A stretch of DNA of 64,000 nt from contig NZ_QVID01000001.1 of NCBI RefSeq assembly GCF_003413745.1, forward strand, positions 558,001 to 622,000, written 5' to 3'. How positions within the stretch are numbered: the first letter of the stretch is position 1; each line of letters starts with the position of its first letter. The position numbers and the translations under genes were made by a program. Below the pieces are notes generated by a model. The model saw nothing but the letters and a program-made list of their open reading frames with translations. It was not told the origin of the DNA and ran no database searches. This document shows, piece after piece, positions 1 through 8,038 of the stretch. Source of the stretch: Marixanthomonas ophiurae. GTDB taxonomy: Bacteria; Bacteroidota; Bacteroidia; Flavobacteriales; Flavobacteriaceae.

Positions 1-741
1 GTGGTACTGGTATGCACCTTACACGAACCAGATGAAAAACTGTTGCCGCTTTATTTTCTAAGTCACACAGCCAAATCATTAGGCGCTATGTGTACCTGTT
101 TGGTAGCACCCTATTTGGCGTATATGCGGCAGGACAAAGTATTTAATGAAGGTGAAGGAGTGACTTCTGGTTTCTTCGGAAAATTGATTTCTGGTTTTGC
201 CGATAGCATTACCACGGTTGACCCTCACTTGCACAGAATTAGTTCGTTAGGGGAAGTGTATCAAATTCCAAATAAAGTGATTCACGCTGCCGATGCCATT
301 TCAGAATGGATAAAAGAAAACATCGAAAACCCAGTACTTATCGGTCCCGATTCTGAAAGTGAACAATGGGTTTCAGAAGTCGCCAAAAATGCAGGAGCAC
401 CATTTATAGTATTACAAAAGGTACGTCACGGTGACCGTGATGTAGAAGTCTCTGTTCCCGATGTGGATAAATATAAAGATGCTACACCTATTTTAGTAGA
501 TGACATTGTTTCCACAGCCCGAACAATGATTGAAACCGTACAACATCTTAAAAAGGCAGGAATGAAACCGCCTATTTGCGTCGGCATTCACGCCGTTTTT
601 TCAGGAAATGCCTATCAAGATTTATTGGATTCCGGAGTAGAAAAGATAGTGACCTGCAATACCATTCCGCATCCGTCCAATGGCATAGATTTAAGCGATA
701 TACTGGCAAAAGAGGTAAAAAAATTAATGCACCATATATGA
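1..741 (+). CDS. PRPP synthetase-like protein, 5' end probably cut by window edge
   Basis: This looks like a ribose-phosphate pyrophosphokinase family protein, which makes PRPP from ribose 5-phosphate and ATP. The motifs fit: PYLAYMRQD (residues 37-45) matches the PYxxYxRQD block, DPHLH (74-78) matches the catalytic DxH region, and ILVDDIVSTART (164-175) is the PRPP-binding loop. It shows 246 residues against about 290-310 for the family, and the GTG is the first base of the window, so the N-terminus is probably missing rather than started here. Its stop overlaps the next start as ATGA, so the two genes are coupled. It is not the typical housekeeping enzyme context: the neighbours are copper and efflux genes on a mobile element. 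Whether it still makes PRPP or does a salvage reaction is unknown. Confidence 0.8.
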   Translation: MVLVCTLHEPDEKLLPLYFLSHTAKSLGAMCTCLVAPYLAYMRQDKVFNEGEGVTSGFFGKLISGFADSITTVDPHLHRISSLGEVYQIPNKVIHAADAISEWIKENIENPVLIGPDSESEQWVSEVAKNAGAPFIVLQKVRHGDRDVEVSVPDVDKYKDATPILVDDIVSTARTMIETVQHLKKAGMKPPICVGIHAVFSGNAYQDLLDSGVEKIVTCNTIPHPSNGIDLSDILAKEVKKLMHHI

Positions 742-1382
742 GAAAGCAAAGTTTCATAGTACTATTTATTTTATTCAGCATCACAATGACTGGACAAACT
801 GAAATGCTTATTGGGCAGATTTCAGGCAGATTGGTCATTCGTGAGAATTTTGATGAAAAAGGTGCTTTTCTCAATAAACAAACTTTTGAAGCTGGTAAAA
901 CAATAGAGAAAAATGGATACTATGAAATTAAGGTGGTTACGGAATTGTTTGATAAAGACAAAATAGCGACCGATAAATACACCACAACCTATCGCTGTAA
1001 GCCTGATGAAGCCAGTATAATGGTAATGGCATTTCCATTTTCAAACCCAAAATCAAAAGAAACCGAAATTAATACCACTTCTAAAAAATTTAAAGAACTC
1101 TACGACTTGAAAAATCTTGAAAATATAGAACTGGAAATGAGTTTTGATTCGGGCTTGTTGAATTTTTTTGGCTCAAAAAGTACCATAAAAATTTACGACC
1201 GAAAATTTAATAATAGCGAAAATAATATTAATTCAAAAATTAACATTAAGGCCTATGCCTTGGGAATTCGCATTAAGCAACTCAATTATACTGTTAACGA
1301 GAAATTAAATGCACAAGGTCTATTGACCTTTCAAAAATTTACAGAAGAAGACAACAGTTATTTTACAATGACTTATAAATAA
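738..1382 (+). CDS. Secreted or periplasmic hypothetical protein
   Basis: A 214-residue protein of unknown function. I chose the ATG that overlaps the preceding stop (ATGA), because the frame upstream of it lies inside the PRPP-synthetase gene and the protein then begins with a clean signal peptide (MRKQSFIVLFILFSITMTGQ, likely cut near residue 20). The mature part looks beta-rich, with a FDEKGAF stretch and repeated charged strands, and could resemble secreted TapB/DUF3108-like proteins, but I do not recognise it firmly. Translational coupling to the PRPP-synthetase-like gene and a 6-bp gap to the next gene place it in the same cargo operon. Confidence 0.6.
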   Translation: MRKQSFIVLFILFSITMTGQTEMLIGQISGRLVIRENFDEKGAFLNKQTFEAGKTIEKNGYYEIKVVTELFDKDKIATDKYTTTYRCKPDEASIMVMAFPFSNPKSKETEINTTSKKFKELYDLKNLENIELEMSFDSGLLNFFGSKSTIKIYDRKFNNSENNINSKINIKAYALGIRIKQLNYTVNEKLNAQGLLTFQKFTEEDNSYFTMTYK

Positions 1383-1388
1383 AAATAA

Positions 1389-1682
1389 ATGAAAAATTAT
1401 GACACCCTTTCAGAAGCTATTAACGATTTACAGGCAAACGAATACCCTTATGATTTCAACTTAAAACCTGAATGTCTGGAATGTGCTTCCCTGAAAATTG
1501 AGATTCGACCAGAAGATTTTAAAGTGGATAAAATATATCGCTTTGAAGGAATGAGCAGTACCGATGATAACAGCATTTTATATGCAATATCTTCCAAAAA
1601 AGGGCTTAAAGGTCTTTTAGTAGATGCTTATGGCGTCTATGCCGAAAACATATCGGAAGCAATGAGAAAAAAATTACGATAA
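1389..1682 (+). CDS. Small conserved Bacteroidetes protein (often labelled phosphoribosylpyrophosphate synthetase)
   Basis: A 97-residue cytosolic protein with conserved-looking stretches: YDTLSEAINDL at the N-terminus, a CLEC pair (residues about 29-32), YRFEGMSS, and LVDAYGVYAE near the C-terminus. From memory this matches a small family in Bacteroidetes that databases often name phosphoribosylpyrophosphate synthetase, although it has no PRPP loop and is far too short to be the enzyme. Its presence two genes after a real PRPP-synthetase-like protein may be linked to how that name arose. The CxxC could bind metal, which would fit the copper ATPase directly downstream. The function is unknown. 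Confidence 0.6.
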   Translation: MKNYDTLSEAINDLQANEYPYDFNLKPECLECASLKIEIRPEDFKVDKIYRFEGMSSTDDNSILYAISSKKGLKGLLVDAYGVYAENISEAMRKKLR

Positions 1683-1700
1683 CACTTAAACAATACTATA

Positions 1701-3818
1701 ATGGAAAATCACGAGCAGCACAAAAACAACGAAATGGACCATTCGAAAATGGATCATTCTAAAATGAACCACGAAAAAGAAGATCATTCCAAAATGGATC
1801 ATTCCAAAATGAGAAATGGAGGTGGAGACCATTCGGGTCATAATCCGGGTCACGGACAAATGGGTCACGACCATCATAAAATGATGATTGCAGACTTTAG
1901 AAAACGGTTTTGGGTAACACTCGTGCTTACCATCCCCATATTGTTCTTCTCACCAATGATTCAAGAATTTTTTGGTTATGAATTTTTACTTCCAGGAAAT
2001 CCATACATCCTTTTTGCACTTTCCACTGTTGTATATTTTTATGGTGGTTGGCCTTTTCTTAAAGGATTTGTTTCCGAAATAAAGAATGGTGCACCTGGTA
2101 TGATGACACTTATATCTATGGCAATAAGTGTCGCCTATTTCTACAGTTCTGCAACTGTCTTTGGTTTACGAGGAGTTGACTTTTTCTGGGAGCTTTCAAC
2201 ACTAATTGCTATTATGCTTGTTGGTCATTGGATAGAAATGAAAAGTGTATTAGGCGCTTCAAAAGCATTACAGCTTTTAGTTAGTATGATGCCTGCCGAA
2301 GCTCACAGGGTAAAAGGCGACACTATTGAAGATATACCACTTGAAGATTTATTGAAAAATGACGTGATTTTGGTAAAGCCAGGAGAGAAAGTTCCAGCTG
2401 ATGGTATCATAGTAGAAGGTTCAAGTTATTTAAACGAATCAATGCTTACAGGGGAGTCCAAGCCTGTAAAAAAAGAAGAAAAGGATAAGGTAATAGGTGG
2501 TTCAGTAAATGGCAATAGCACTTTAAAGGTAAAGGTGGAACATACAGGAAAAGACAGCTATCTCAATAAGGTTATTACGATGGTTGAGGAAGCACAAAAG
2601 ACCAAATCTAAAATGCAAAACCTTTCCGATAGGGCAGCAAAATGGTTGACTTATATAGCTTTGGCTATTGGTTTTGGTACGTTGGCAGTTTGGCTGATTT
2701 TAGGCTTTCCGTTTGTGTATGCATTAGAAAGAATGGTTACCGTTATGGTCATCGCTTGTCCACACGCATTGGGTCTTGCAATTCCTCTTGTAGTTGCCAT
2801 TTCTACTGCTGTATCTGCACAAAATGGATTATTAATCCGTAATAGAACTGCCTTTGAAGAATCACGTAAGATATCCGCCTTACTATTTGACAAAACAGGG
2901 ACTTTGACCAAAGGGGACTTTGGCGTTACTCGAATCAAATCTGTAAATGTGTCCTATTCAAACGATGAAATCTTAAGACTGTCAAGTGCATTGGAACAAA
3001 GTTCAGAACATCCAATTGCTGTTGGGATTATTAAAAAAGTTAAAGAAGACAATATTACAATCCCAAAGCCTGAAAACTTTAACGCGATCACTGGTAAAGG
3101 TGTAGAGGCAAATGTAGAAGGAAAGCAAATAAAAGTGGTTAGTCCTGGTTATTTAAGGGATGAAAAAATAACTATTCCTGAAGATGCTTATAGTGACGCT
3201 GCTGAAACTGTTGTATTTGTATTAATTGAAGGACAACTAGCAGGATACATTGCGCTTGCTGATGAAATAAGACCTGAATCTGCGGAAGCTATAAAAATAT
3301 TTAAAAAGAATAATATCAAAGTTTTGATGGCAACTGGGGATAATGAAAAAACAGCCAAAGCTGTGAGTGAAAAATTAGGATTGGATGGCTACTATGCCGA
3401 AGTGCTACCACACCAAAAAGTAGAAATTGTAGAAGAATTACAAAACAAAGGAGAGTTTGTGGCTATGACTGGAGACGGCGTAAACGATGCGCCCGCACTT
3501 GCCAAAGCTGATGTAGGAATCGCTGTTGGTTCTGGTACTGATGTAGCCGCCGAAACAGCCGATATTATATTGGTAAATAGCAATCCACAAGATATTGCAA
3601 ACCTAATTTTGTTCGGAAAGGCTACGTACAATAAAATGATTCAGAACCTAATATGGGCAACTGGGTATAATGTGGTGGCCATTCCATTAGCTGCAGGTGT
3701 TCTATACTCTTCTGGCTTTGTTTTAGGACCAGCTGTAGGAGCGGTATTTATGAGTTTGAGTACAATTATAGTGGCTATTAATGCGCAATTATTGAAGCGA
3801 AAAATCGGTAAAAAATAA
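1701..3818 (+). CDS. copB: CopB-type copper/silver-exporting P1B ATPase
   Basis: A 705-residue P-type ATPase that exports copper or silver ions across the inner membrane. It has a His/Met-rich N-terminus (residues 1-65, repeated DHSKM) instead of CxxC metal-binding domains, eight predicted membrane segments, the TGES actuator motif, a CPH metal site (C353-P354-H355), the phosphorylated aspartate in DKTGT (D397), and GDGVNDAP (591 onward). The last helix carries MSLSTIIVAINAQL. CPH plus the MSxST helix is typical of the P1B-3 (CopB) subgroup rather than CPC CopA. The MFS gene follows with no gap. Known family members protect against copper excess; the substrate here is inferred from these motifs. 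Confidence 0.93.
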   Translation: MENHEQHKNNEMDHSKMDHSKMNHEKEDHSKMDHSKMRNGGGDHSGHNPGHGQMGHDHHKMMIADFRKRFWVTLVLTIPILFFSPMIQEFFGYEFLLPGNPYILFALSTVVYFYGGWPFLKGFVSEIKNGAPGMMTLISMAISVAYFYSSATVFGLRGVDFFWELSTLIAIMLVGHWIEMKSVLGASKALQLLVSMMPAEAHRVKGDTIEDIPLEDLLKNDVILVKPGEKVPADGIIVEGSSYLNESMLTGESKPVKKEEKDKVIGGSVNGNSTLKVKVEHTGKDSYLNKVITMVEEAQKTKSKMQNLSDRAAKWLTYIALAIGFGTLAVWLILGFPFVYALERMVTVMVIACPHALGLAIPLVVAISTAVSAQNGLLIRNRTAFEESRKISALLFDKTGTLTKGDFGVTRIKSVNVSYSNDEILRLSSALEQSSEHPIAVGIIKKVKEDNITIPKPENFNAITGKGVEANVEGKQIKVVSPGYLRDEKITIPEDAYSDAAETVVFVLIEGQLAGYIALADEIRPESAEAIKIFKKNNIKVLMATGDNEKTAKAVSEKLGLDGYYAEVLPHQKVEIVEELQNKGEFVAMTGDGVNDAPALAKADVGIAVGSGTDVAAETADIILVNSNPQDIANLILFGKATYNKMIQNLIWATGYNVVAIPLAAGVLYSSGFVLGPAVGAVFMSLSTIIVAINAQLLKRKIGKK
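1737..1811 (+). repeat. Five 15-bp units encoding His/Met-rich DHSKM repeats
   Basis: Five in-frame 15-bp units with consensus GATCATTCCAAAATG at the 5' end of the copper ATPase gene. Four encode DHSKM and the third is diverged to NHEKE. His and Met side chains bind copper, so this is probably a variable-length metal-binding tail made by unit duplication. Confidence 0.85.
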
Positions 3819-5033
3819 ATGGATAGAAAAGAAAAACTCAACAGGATATTTTTAATTCTATTGAGTTTGTTTGTAGTGATGTTGGGCTATGGTATATTAT
3901 TGCCAACCCTTCCTTACTATACCGAAAGATTAGCTTTAAAAGACAATCTTGACACCGACCTTATTAATTTCCATATTGGATTGCTCACAAGCATTTATCC
4001 ATTTTTTCAGTTACTATTCGTAGTGGTTTGGGGAAAACTATCGGACAGATACGGCAGGAAACCTATTATCATTTGTGGACTAATCGGTTTTGTAATTATG
4101 CAATTACTTACTGGCCTAGCCACATCCTTGACAATGCTATATATTGCTCGAATTTTTGGTGGAATTTTTACGTCATCAGTTATTCCAGTTAGCAATGCAT
4201 ATTTAAGTGATATTACATCTGAAGAACGTAGAACAAAAATAATGGCCTGGTCTGGTGTTGCCATTAGCTCTGGTGTTATTTTCGGCCCTGTCATTGGCGG
4301 CTTTCTGTCCCAAACTGATATTCATATAAAATATACAATAGGCCTGCTACATTTAGACCGATTTTCAGTGCCCTTTTTATTCGCTGCACTACTAGGATTG
4401 ATTGTCCTTTTGGTTGTGATGAAATGGTTAAAAAACACCGCTCGCGTACATAAGTTCACAACACGAAAAGTGAGTTTGCGGTTCACATTTACTAAATATT
4501 TTATCGTATTACTAGTGCTATCGTTTGTTATCCAATTTGTGGTGACGCTATTTGAAACTGTCTTTTCAATCTACGGAAAAGATGAATTAGGATTTAATAG
4601 TAATCAAGTTGGTATTGGTTTTATGCTATGTGGTTCAATAATGGCTGTTTTACAACCTGTGTTCGCTACTTATGGAGAGAAGTTTTTATCAACAAAGAAA
4701 CAAATTGCTTTAGGGTTATTAATATCTGGTTTATCCTTGATTGCCTTTCCATTTTTTAACAATGAATTTTTAGTCTATGGATTAATCGTTGTTTTTGCTG
4801 CTGGAGGCGCTATGGTAACACCAAATTTGCTCTCTGCGGTTTCATTGATATCAAAGAAAAATACTGGCAGGAATATTTCTATTCAGAGTTCGACCAATAG
4901 TATTGGTCAGATTTTAGGCCCCGTTTTAGGAACTTGGCTGATTGCAGGCGGTTTTTACTATCCTTTCATAATTGCTGGTAGCATTGTTTTGCTCGCTATT
5001 GGTTGTCTGTTATTTTTTAAAAATCCCCCATAA
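3819..5033 (+). CDS. MFS efflux transporter (DHA1/TetA-like)
   Basis: A 404-residue major facilitator with about 12 membrane segments. Motif A is visible after helix 2 (GKLSDRYGRKPII, near residue 72), and the GVAISSGVIFGPVIGG stretch resembles motif C of drug/H+ antiporters. The ATG follows the stop of the copper ATPase directly, so the two are co-transcribed and probably coupled. It could export a drug or a metal chelate; TetA-like tetracycline exporters have similar length and motifs, and an RteC-like gene follows, but I cannot call the substrate from sequence alone. Confidence 0.85.
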   Translation: MDRKEKLNRIFLILLSLFVVMLGYGILLPTLPYYTERLALKDNLDTDLINFHIGLLTSIYPFFQLLFVVVWGKLSDRYGRKPIIICGLIGFVIMQLLTGLATSLTMLYIARIFGGIFTSSVIPVSNAYLSDITSEERRTKIMAWSGVAISSGVIFGPVIGGFLSQTDIHIKYTIGLLHLDRFSVPFLFAALLGLIVLLVVMKWLKNTARVHKFTTRKVSLRFTFTKYFIVLLVLSFVIQFVVTLFETVFSIYGKDELGFNSNQVGIGFMLCGSIMAVLQPVFATYGEKFLSTKKQIALGLLISGLSLIAFPFFNNEFLVYGLIVVFAAGGAMVTPNLLSAVSLISKKNTGRNISIQSSTNSIGQILGPVLGTWLIAGGFYYPFIIAGSIVLLAIGCLLFFKNPP

Positions 5034-5097
5034 AAAGATATAACATACAAACATTACTTATTAATAATTAACCCAAATCTAAAGCCCCAAAAATATT

Positions 5098-5949
5098 TTG
5101 CATAAGTTAATTCATATAATACTAGACAATTACAAAGAGGAAATAAAAGTAGTTGAGGAATCTAATCTTGGCGATTTCAATAATGTTGAACAAGGTATTT
5201 CTATTTCAAGACAATACTTGCAGAAATTACGCATCTGTGTAAGGGAAAATGAATTCGTAGATAAACAGAATGAAATAATATTCTTTAAAAAGCATAAACC
5301 CTACATCTATAGCAGACTGAAATTTTATGCCAAACTCTACAATTTCTTGATAAATAGACCTGCGGGAACAATAAAATTTCAACAGGAATTTATTGATTCA
5401 GAAATAAATAGGCTACAAGAAAGTAATCGACGGAATATAGATTTCATTAAATATTATAGAGAGGATTCTGAACTTCTGGATGAATTCTATTTTCTGCGAG
5501 GAAATGATAAAATTAGCTTGGTATCAAACACTTCTCATTTTTATACAGATGCTGAATTTTCCACAAGCCACGATAATGCAATTGCCAAAATTATGGCCTA
5601 TGACCTATTAATAAGCCATTACGTTGAAGAGTTAAGTAATTTAAGGGATTTGTCATACGGCATACCGAATAAGCTGAATACTCTATCAAACGGTGAGCGA
5701 CTTGGTTGGACTGCTTCAAAAACAGACCTAATTGAGTTAATTTATGCATTACAGGCATCTGGCGCAATAAAAAGTGGTACAGCTGGTATTAAAGAAATGG
5801 CATCAGCTTGTGAAGATATTTTTGAACTTAATCTTGGTAACGTTTATAGAACTTTTCTCGAAATAAGAGAACGGAAAATCGACCAAACCAAGTTTATTGA
5901 TAGACTAAAAGCAACACTTTTAAGGCGAATGGAAGAAACGGACGGTTGA
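5098..5949 (+). CDS. rteC: RteC-family regulator
   Basis: A 283-residue protein resembling RteC, which in CTnDOT activates the excision genes. It is all-helical in appearance, with a basic C-terminal half. The C-terminal part (residues about 205-283) contains WTASKTDLIELIYALQASGAIKSG, a pattern I associate with the RteC family. No in-frame ATG occurs before residue about 170, so the start is probably the TTG used here or the ATT one codon earlier; an upstream in-frame TAA limits the choice. Low-efficiency initiation would fit a regulator kept at a low level. It lies between the efflux cargo and the replication module, with no RteA/RteB two-component pair visible in the window. Confidence 0.75.
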   Translation: MHKLIHIILDNYKEEIKVVEESNLGDFNNVEQGISISRQYLQKLRICVRENEFVDKQNEIIFFKKHKPYIYSRLKFYAKLYNFLINRPAGTIKFQQEFIDSEINRLQESNRRNIDFIKYYREDSELLDEFYFLRGNDKISLVSNTSHFYTDAEFSTSHDNAIAKIMAYDLLISHYVEELSNLRDLSYGIPNKLNTLSNGERLGWTASKTDLIELIYALQASGAIKSGTAGIKEMASACEDIFELNLGNVYRTFLEIRERKIDQTKFIDRLKATLLRRMEETDG

Positions 5950-5974
5950 TATTTTCATTTTTAAAAATGTTAAA

Positions 5975-6008
5975 TTTTTTCCCAAGTTGGGTCTTACTTG
6001 GGAAAAAA
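5975..6008 (+). terminator. Perfect 13-bp inverted repeat after rteC
   Basis: Arms at 5975-5987 and 5996-6008 (T-rich then CCCAAGT, and ACTTGGG then A-rich) with an 8-nt loop, 26 bp after the rteC stop. The shape fits a weak, possibly bidirectional terminator. The arms also contain the CCCAAGT/ACTTGGG repeat found again downstream, so it could instead be a protein-binding site. Confidence 0.5.
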
Positions 6009-6129
6009 TAAAATTAATTTTATCTATTATCATTTGGCATTTATGATTTTAAGTGACACCTCTAAATCAAACCAATTTAAACCATTGAAAATGAGTAAAT
6101 AAAAACACCCTACTTGGGTACAACTTGGG
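5981..6129. promoter_or_regulatory. ACTTGGG repeats (possible iterons or operators) before the replication genes
   Basis: ACTTGGG occurs at 5996, 6112 and 6123 and inverted (CCCAAGT) at 5981. The last two direct copies are 11 bp apart, one helical turn, so a protein could bind both on one face. The rest of this 293-bp gene-free gap is AT-rich. Position just upstream of the helix-turn-helix, DnaD-like and DnaC-like genes suggests an origin or an operator for them; this is inference. Confidence 0.4.
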
Positions 6130-6182
6130 ATTAAAATCCAATAAACCATCCCAAATTTGTAGAACGAAAGTCAAATCAGGTC

Positions 6183-6222
6183 AGGGACTATCAAATTAGT
6201 TGAAATCGATACGATAGTCCCT
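6183..6222 (+). promoter_or_regulatory. Hairpin in leader of the replication operon (possible attenuator)
   Basis: Arms agggactatc (6183-6192) and gatagtccct (6213-6222) form a perfect 10-bp stem with a 20-nt loop, followed by ttctttaaaa. It ends 20 bp before the ATG of the HTH gene. A T-rich tail right after the stem suggests an intrinsic terminator inside the leader, so transcription of the operon could be attenuated. Confidence 0.4.
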
Positions 6223-6242
6223 TTCTTTAAAACCGTTCTATT

Positions 6243-6527
6243 ATGCCAGCAAATATTATTACCACCGACGACCTTCGAGAATTTAAAATGGAATTGCTCG
6301 ATGACATCAAGAATCTTCTATCTAAACAAGCAACTGGAAAACTCAAGAAATATTTAAAATCTTCCGAGGTAATGGACTTGCTTCAAGTCAGTCCAGGTAC
6401 ATTACAGAATCTTCGCATCAATGGAACGTTGCCATATACAAAAGTTGGGGGCATTATCTACTATGATGCAGAGGAAATTCAAGGTGTAATGAACTCAAAT
6501 CGAGTGCAGCACAAGCAAAATTCTTAA
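6243..6527 (+). CDS. Helix-turn-helix (MerR/excisionase-like) DNA-binding protein
   Basis: A 94-residue protein. Residues about 38-85 (YLKSSEVMDLLQVSPGTLQN ... KVGGIIYYDAEEI) match the HTH_17/excisionase-type winged helix found throughout Bacteroidetes conjugative elements, where such proteins act as regulators or recombination directionality factors. The N-terminus is a short helix rich in acidic and basic residues. It is the first gene of a three-gene set: 3 bp separate it from the next gene. The hairpin and ACTTGGG sites just upstream may be its own targets. Confidence 0.85.
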   Translation: MPANIITTDDLREFKMELLDDIKNLLSKQATGKLKKYLKSSEVMDLLQVSPGTLQNLRINGTLPYTKVGGIIYYDAEEIQGVMNSNRVQHKQNS

Positions 6528-6530
6528 AAG

Positions 6531-7283
6531 ATGAACTATATAAAGCTACTAAATGCGGCTTTTGAAAAGTTCTTTTTTGATGACCGCCTCAATCCAACGC
6601 ACATAAGCCTATATATGGCGCTGTTTCAAGAATGGAACAGTAGTCGGTTTGCAGATGAGTTCTATGTAAACCGTCGCGAATTAATGCGCGTTGCCAAGAT
6701 TGGTTCAAAATCCACTTATCATAGATGTGTGACAGACCTCGATTCTTGGAACTATCTATCCTACTTCCCTTCTAACAATCCCTACAAAGGCAGTAAAATC
6801 AAGATGTCCATTATTGGGACAAGTGATGAACCTGTTACGGGACAGTACAATCCCATATTAGAACAGCTTGCGGAACAGTACCGTCCCATACGTGAACCAG
6901 TAGTGTACCAACACCATCCCAATAATGGACAAGCTGTGGACTCGCACCGTCCCACCAGTGGACAAGCATTGGTATCTACTATAAACAATACCAAACAAGT
7001 AAACAATATAAAACAACCAAAGGGCTGGCAGACCGTTATTAATTTTTTTATTGAAAAAGGTTTTAATGCTGATGAAGGAAAAAAATTCTTTGAGCATTAT
7101 GAAACCCGGAACTGGCAAACGAGTGATGGAAATGAAATTAGAGATTGGCGTGCCTTGGCCACAAACTGGATGGACAGAACAGAATTATATGCCGAGGAAA
7201 ACAAACCAAACAAAAAACAAGCGTCCCAAATCAAGGACAACCTGCGAACCACTAAAAGCAAAGATTATGGACAACCCCTCTAA
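6531..7283 (+). CDS. Replication-associated protein with DnaD-like C-terminus
   Basis: A 250-residue protein. Residues 1-95 look like a winged-helix unit (FFDDRLNPTHISLYMALFQ ... NRRELMRVAKIGSKSTYHRC), as in replication initiators and DnaD-type proteins. A poorly conserved linker (about 96-160) rich in Pro, Gln and Asn follows, with repeated PxxxQ patterns. Residues about 165-235 (WQTVINFFIEKGF ... DWRALATNWM) resemble the C-terminal domain of phage and plasmid primosome loaders. It overlaps the DnaC-like gene by 17 bp in another frame, strengthening the view that the two work together in loading a helicase. The assignment rests on pattern and context. Confidence 0.65.
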   Translation: MNYIKLLNAAFEKFFFDDRLNPTHISLYMALFQEWNSSRFADEFYVNRRELMRVAKIGSKSTYHRCVTDLDSWNYLSYFPSNNPYKGSKIKMSIIGTSDEPVTGQYNPILEQLAEQYRPIREPVVYQHHPNNGQAVDSHRPTSGQALVSTINNTKQVNNIKQPKGWQTVINFFIEKGFNADEGKKFFEHYETRNWQTSDGNEIRDWRALATNWMDRTELYAEENKPNKKQASQIKDNLRTTKSKDYGQPL

Positions 7284-7929
7284 AATTATCGAAGGTGGCG
7301 TGGAATATTCGCTCGGAAAATTTGATGGAAAAAGCGTGCTTTACGATTTTCCAAAAATCTTGATTTACCTGAATGCCAAAGGCAAGCTGCTGTTTGGGAA
7401 GAAGTTTAGGATATATGATGAGGACAAGGATATTTTGTTGAAACTCTGTTCCTACTTCATTAAAGATAAAGATAACTGTAAAACTTATGGGATTGACATC
7501 GATAAAGGCATCTTGCTTTCTGGACCCGTAGGCTGCGGTAAGACCAGCTTAATGAAATTGCTACGTCATTTGGTGCCGTTGCAACGTCCTTACGAAATGA
7601 TTCCTTGCCGGAATGTAACCTTCAGTTTTAACCATTTAGGTTTTAAAACGGTCGAGGAATATGGAAATACCAAATTTTATTGCTTTGATGATTTGGGTGT
7701 GGAACCCTCTGGCAGATTTTACGGAAAGGATTTGAATGTGATGGGCGAAGTGCTTTTATCTCGATACGAACTGTACCTACAAACCAAACACAAAATTAAA
7801 ACCCACGCCACAACCAATCTCAATGCTGAAGAACTGGAAGAACGCTATGGCAATCGTGTTCGTAGCAGGATGCGTGAACTGTTTAATCTGGTGGCTTTTG
7901 ATAAGGGAGCTGGGGATAAGAGAAAGTAG
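7267..7929 (+). CDS. DnaC/IstB-like helicase-loader ATPase
   Basis: A 220-residue AAA+ protein of the DnaC/IstB type. Walker A is GPVGCGKT (residues 86-93), Walker B is FYCFDDLG with D141-D142, a TTNLN sensor-1-like stretch lies near 182-186, and an RVRSRMREL arginine-finger region near 198-206. I took the ATG at 7267, inside the end of the previous gene; the open frame extends upstream but that extension only repeats the previous gene in another frame. The likely role is loading the host replicative helicase on the element after excision, or on the transferred strand. No transposase accompanies it, which argues against IstB. Confidence 0.8.
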   Translation: MDNPSKIIEGGVEYSLGKFDGKSVLYDFPKILIYLNAKGKLLFGKKFRIYDEDKDILLKLCSYFIKDKDNCKTYGIDIDKGILLSGPVGCGKTSLMKLLRHLVPLQRPYEMIPCRNVTFSFNHLGFKTVEEYGNTKFYCFDDLGVEPSGRFYGKDLNVMGEVLLSRYELYLQTKHKIKTHATTNLNAEELEERYGNRVRSRMRELFNLVAFDKGAGDKRK

Positions 7930-8038
7930 ATGCCTATTAGCTGTGGCATCACTAATGGTAATACTAGTTGGCTTAAAAATATTTCTTAAAGCAAATAGGC
8001 TTGTTTAAATATCCAAAATGTTATGTTAAATTTTATCT

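Noticed and set aside
576-737. Upstream extension of the second gene to a 268-aa frame
   Set aside because: The extension lies wholly within the preceding PRPP-synthetase-like gene; the internal ATG gives a normal signal peptide and an ATGA overlap.
7051-7266. N-terminal extension of the DnaC-like gene
   Set aside because: It reads in another frame through the end of the DnaD-like gene; the ATG at 7267 gives a protein of usual loader length.
7267-7929. IstB of an IS21 insertion sequence
   Set aside because: No istA and no terminal repeats nearby; context is replication.
7823-8008. 61-aa frame overlapping the end of the DnaC-like gene
   Set aside because: Mostly within the other gene in a different frame; the hydrophobic tail looks like chance.
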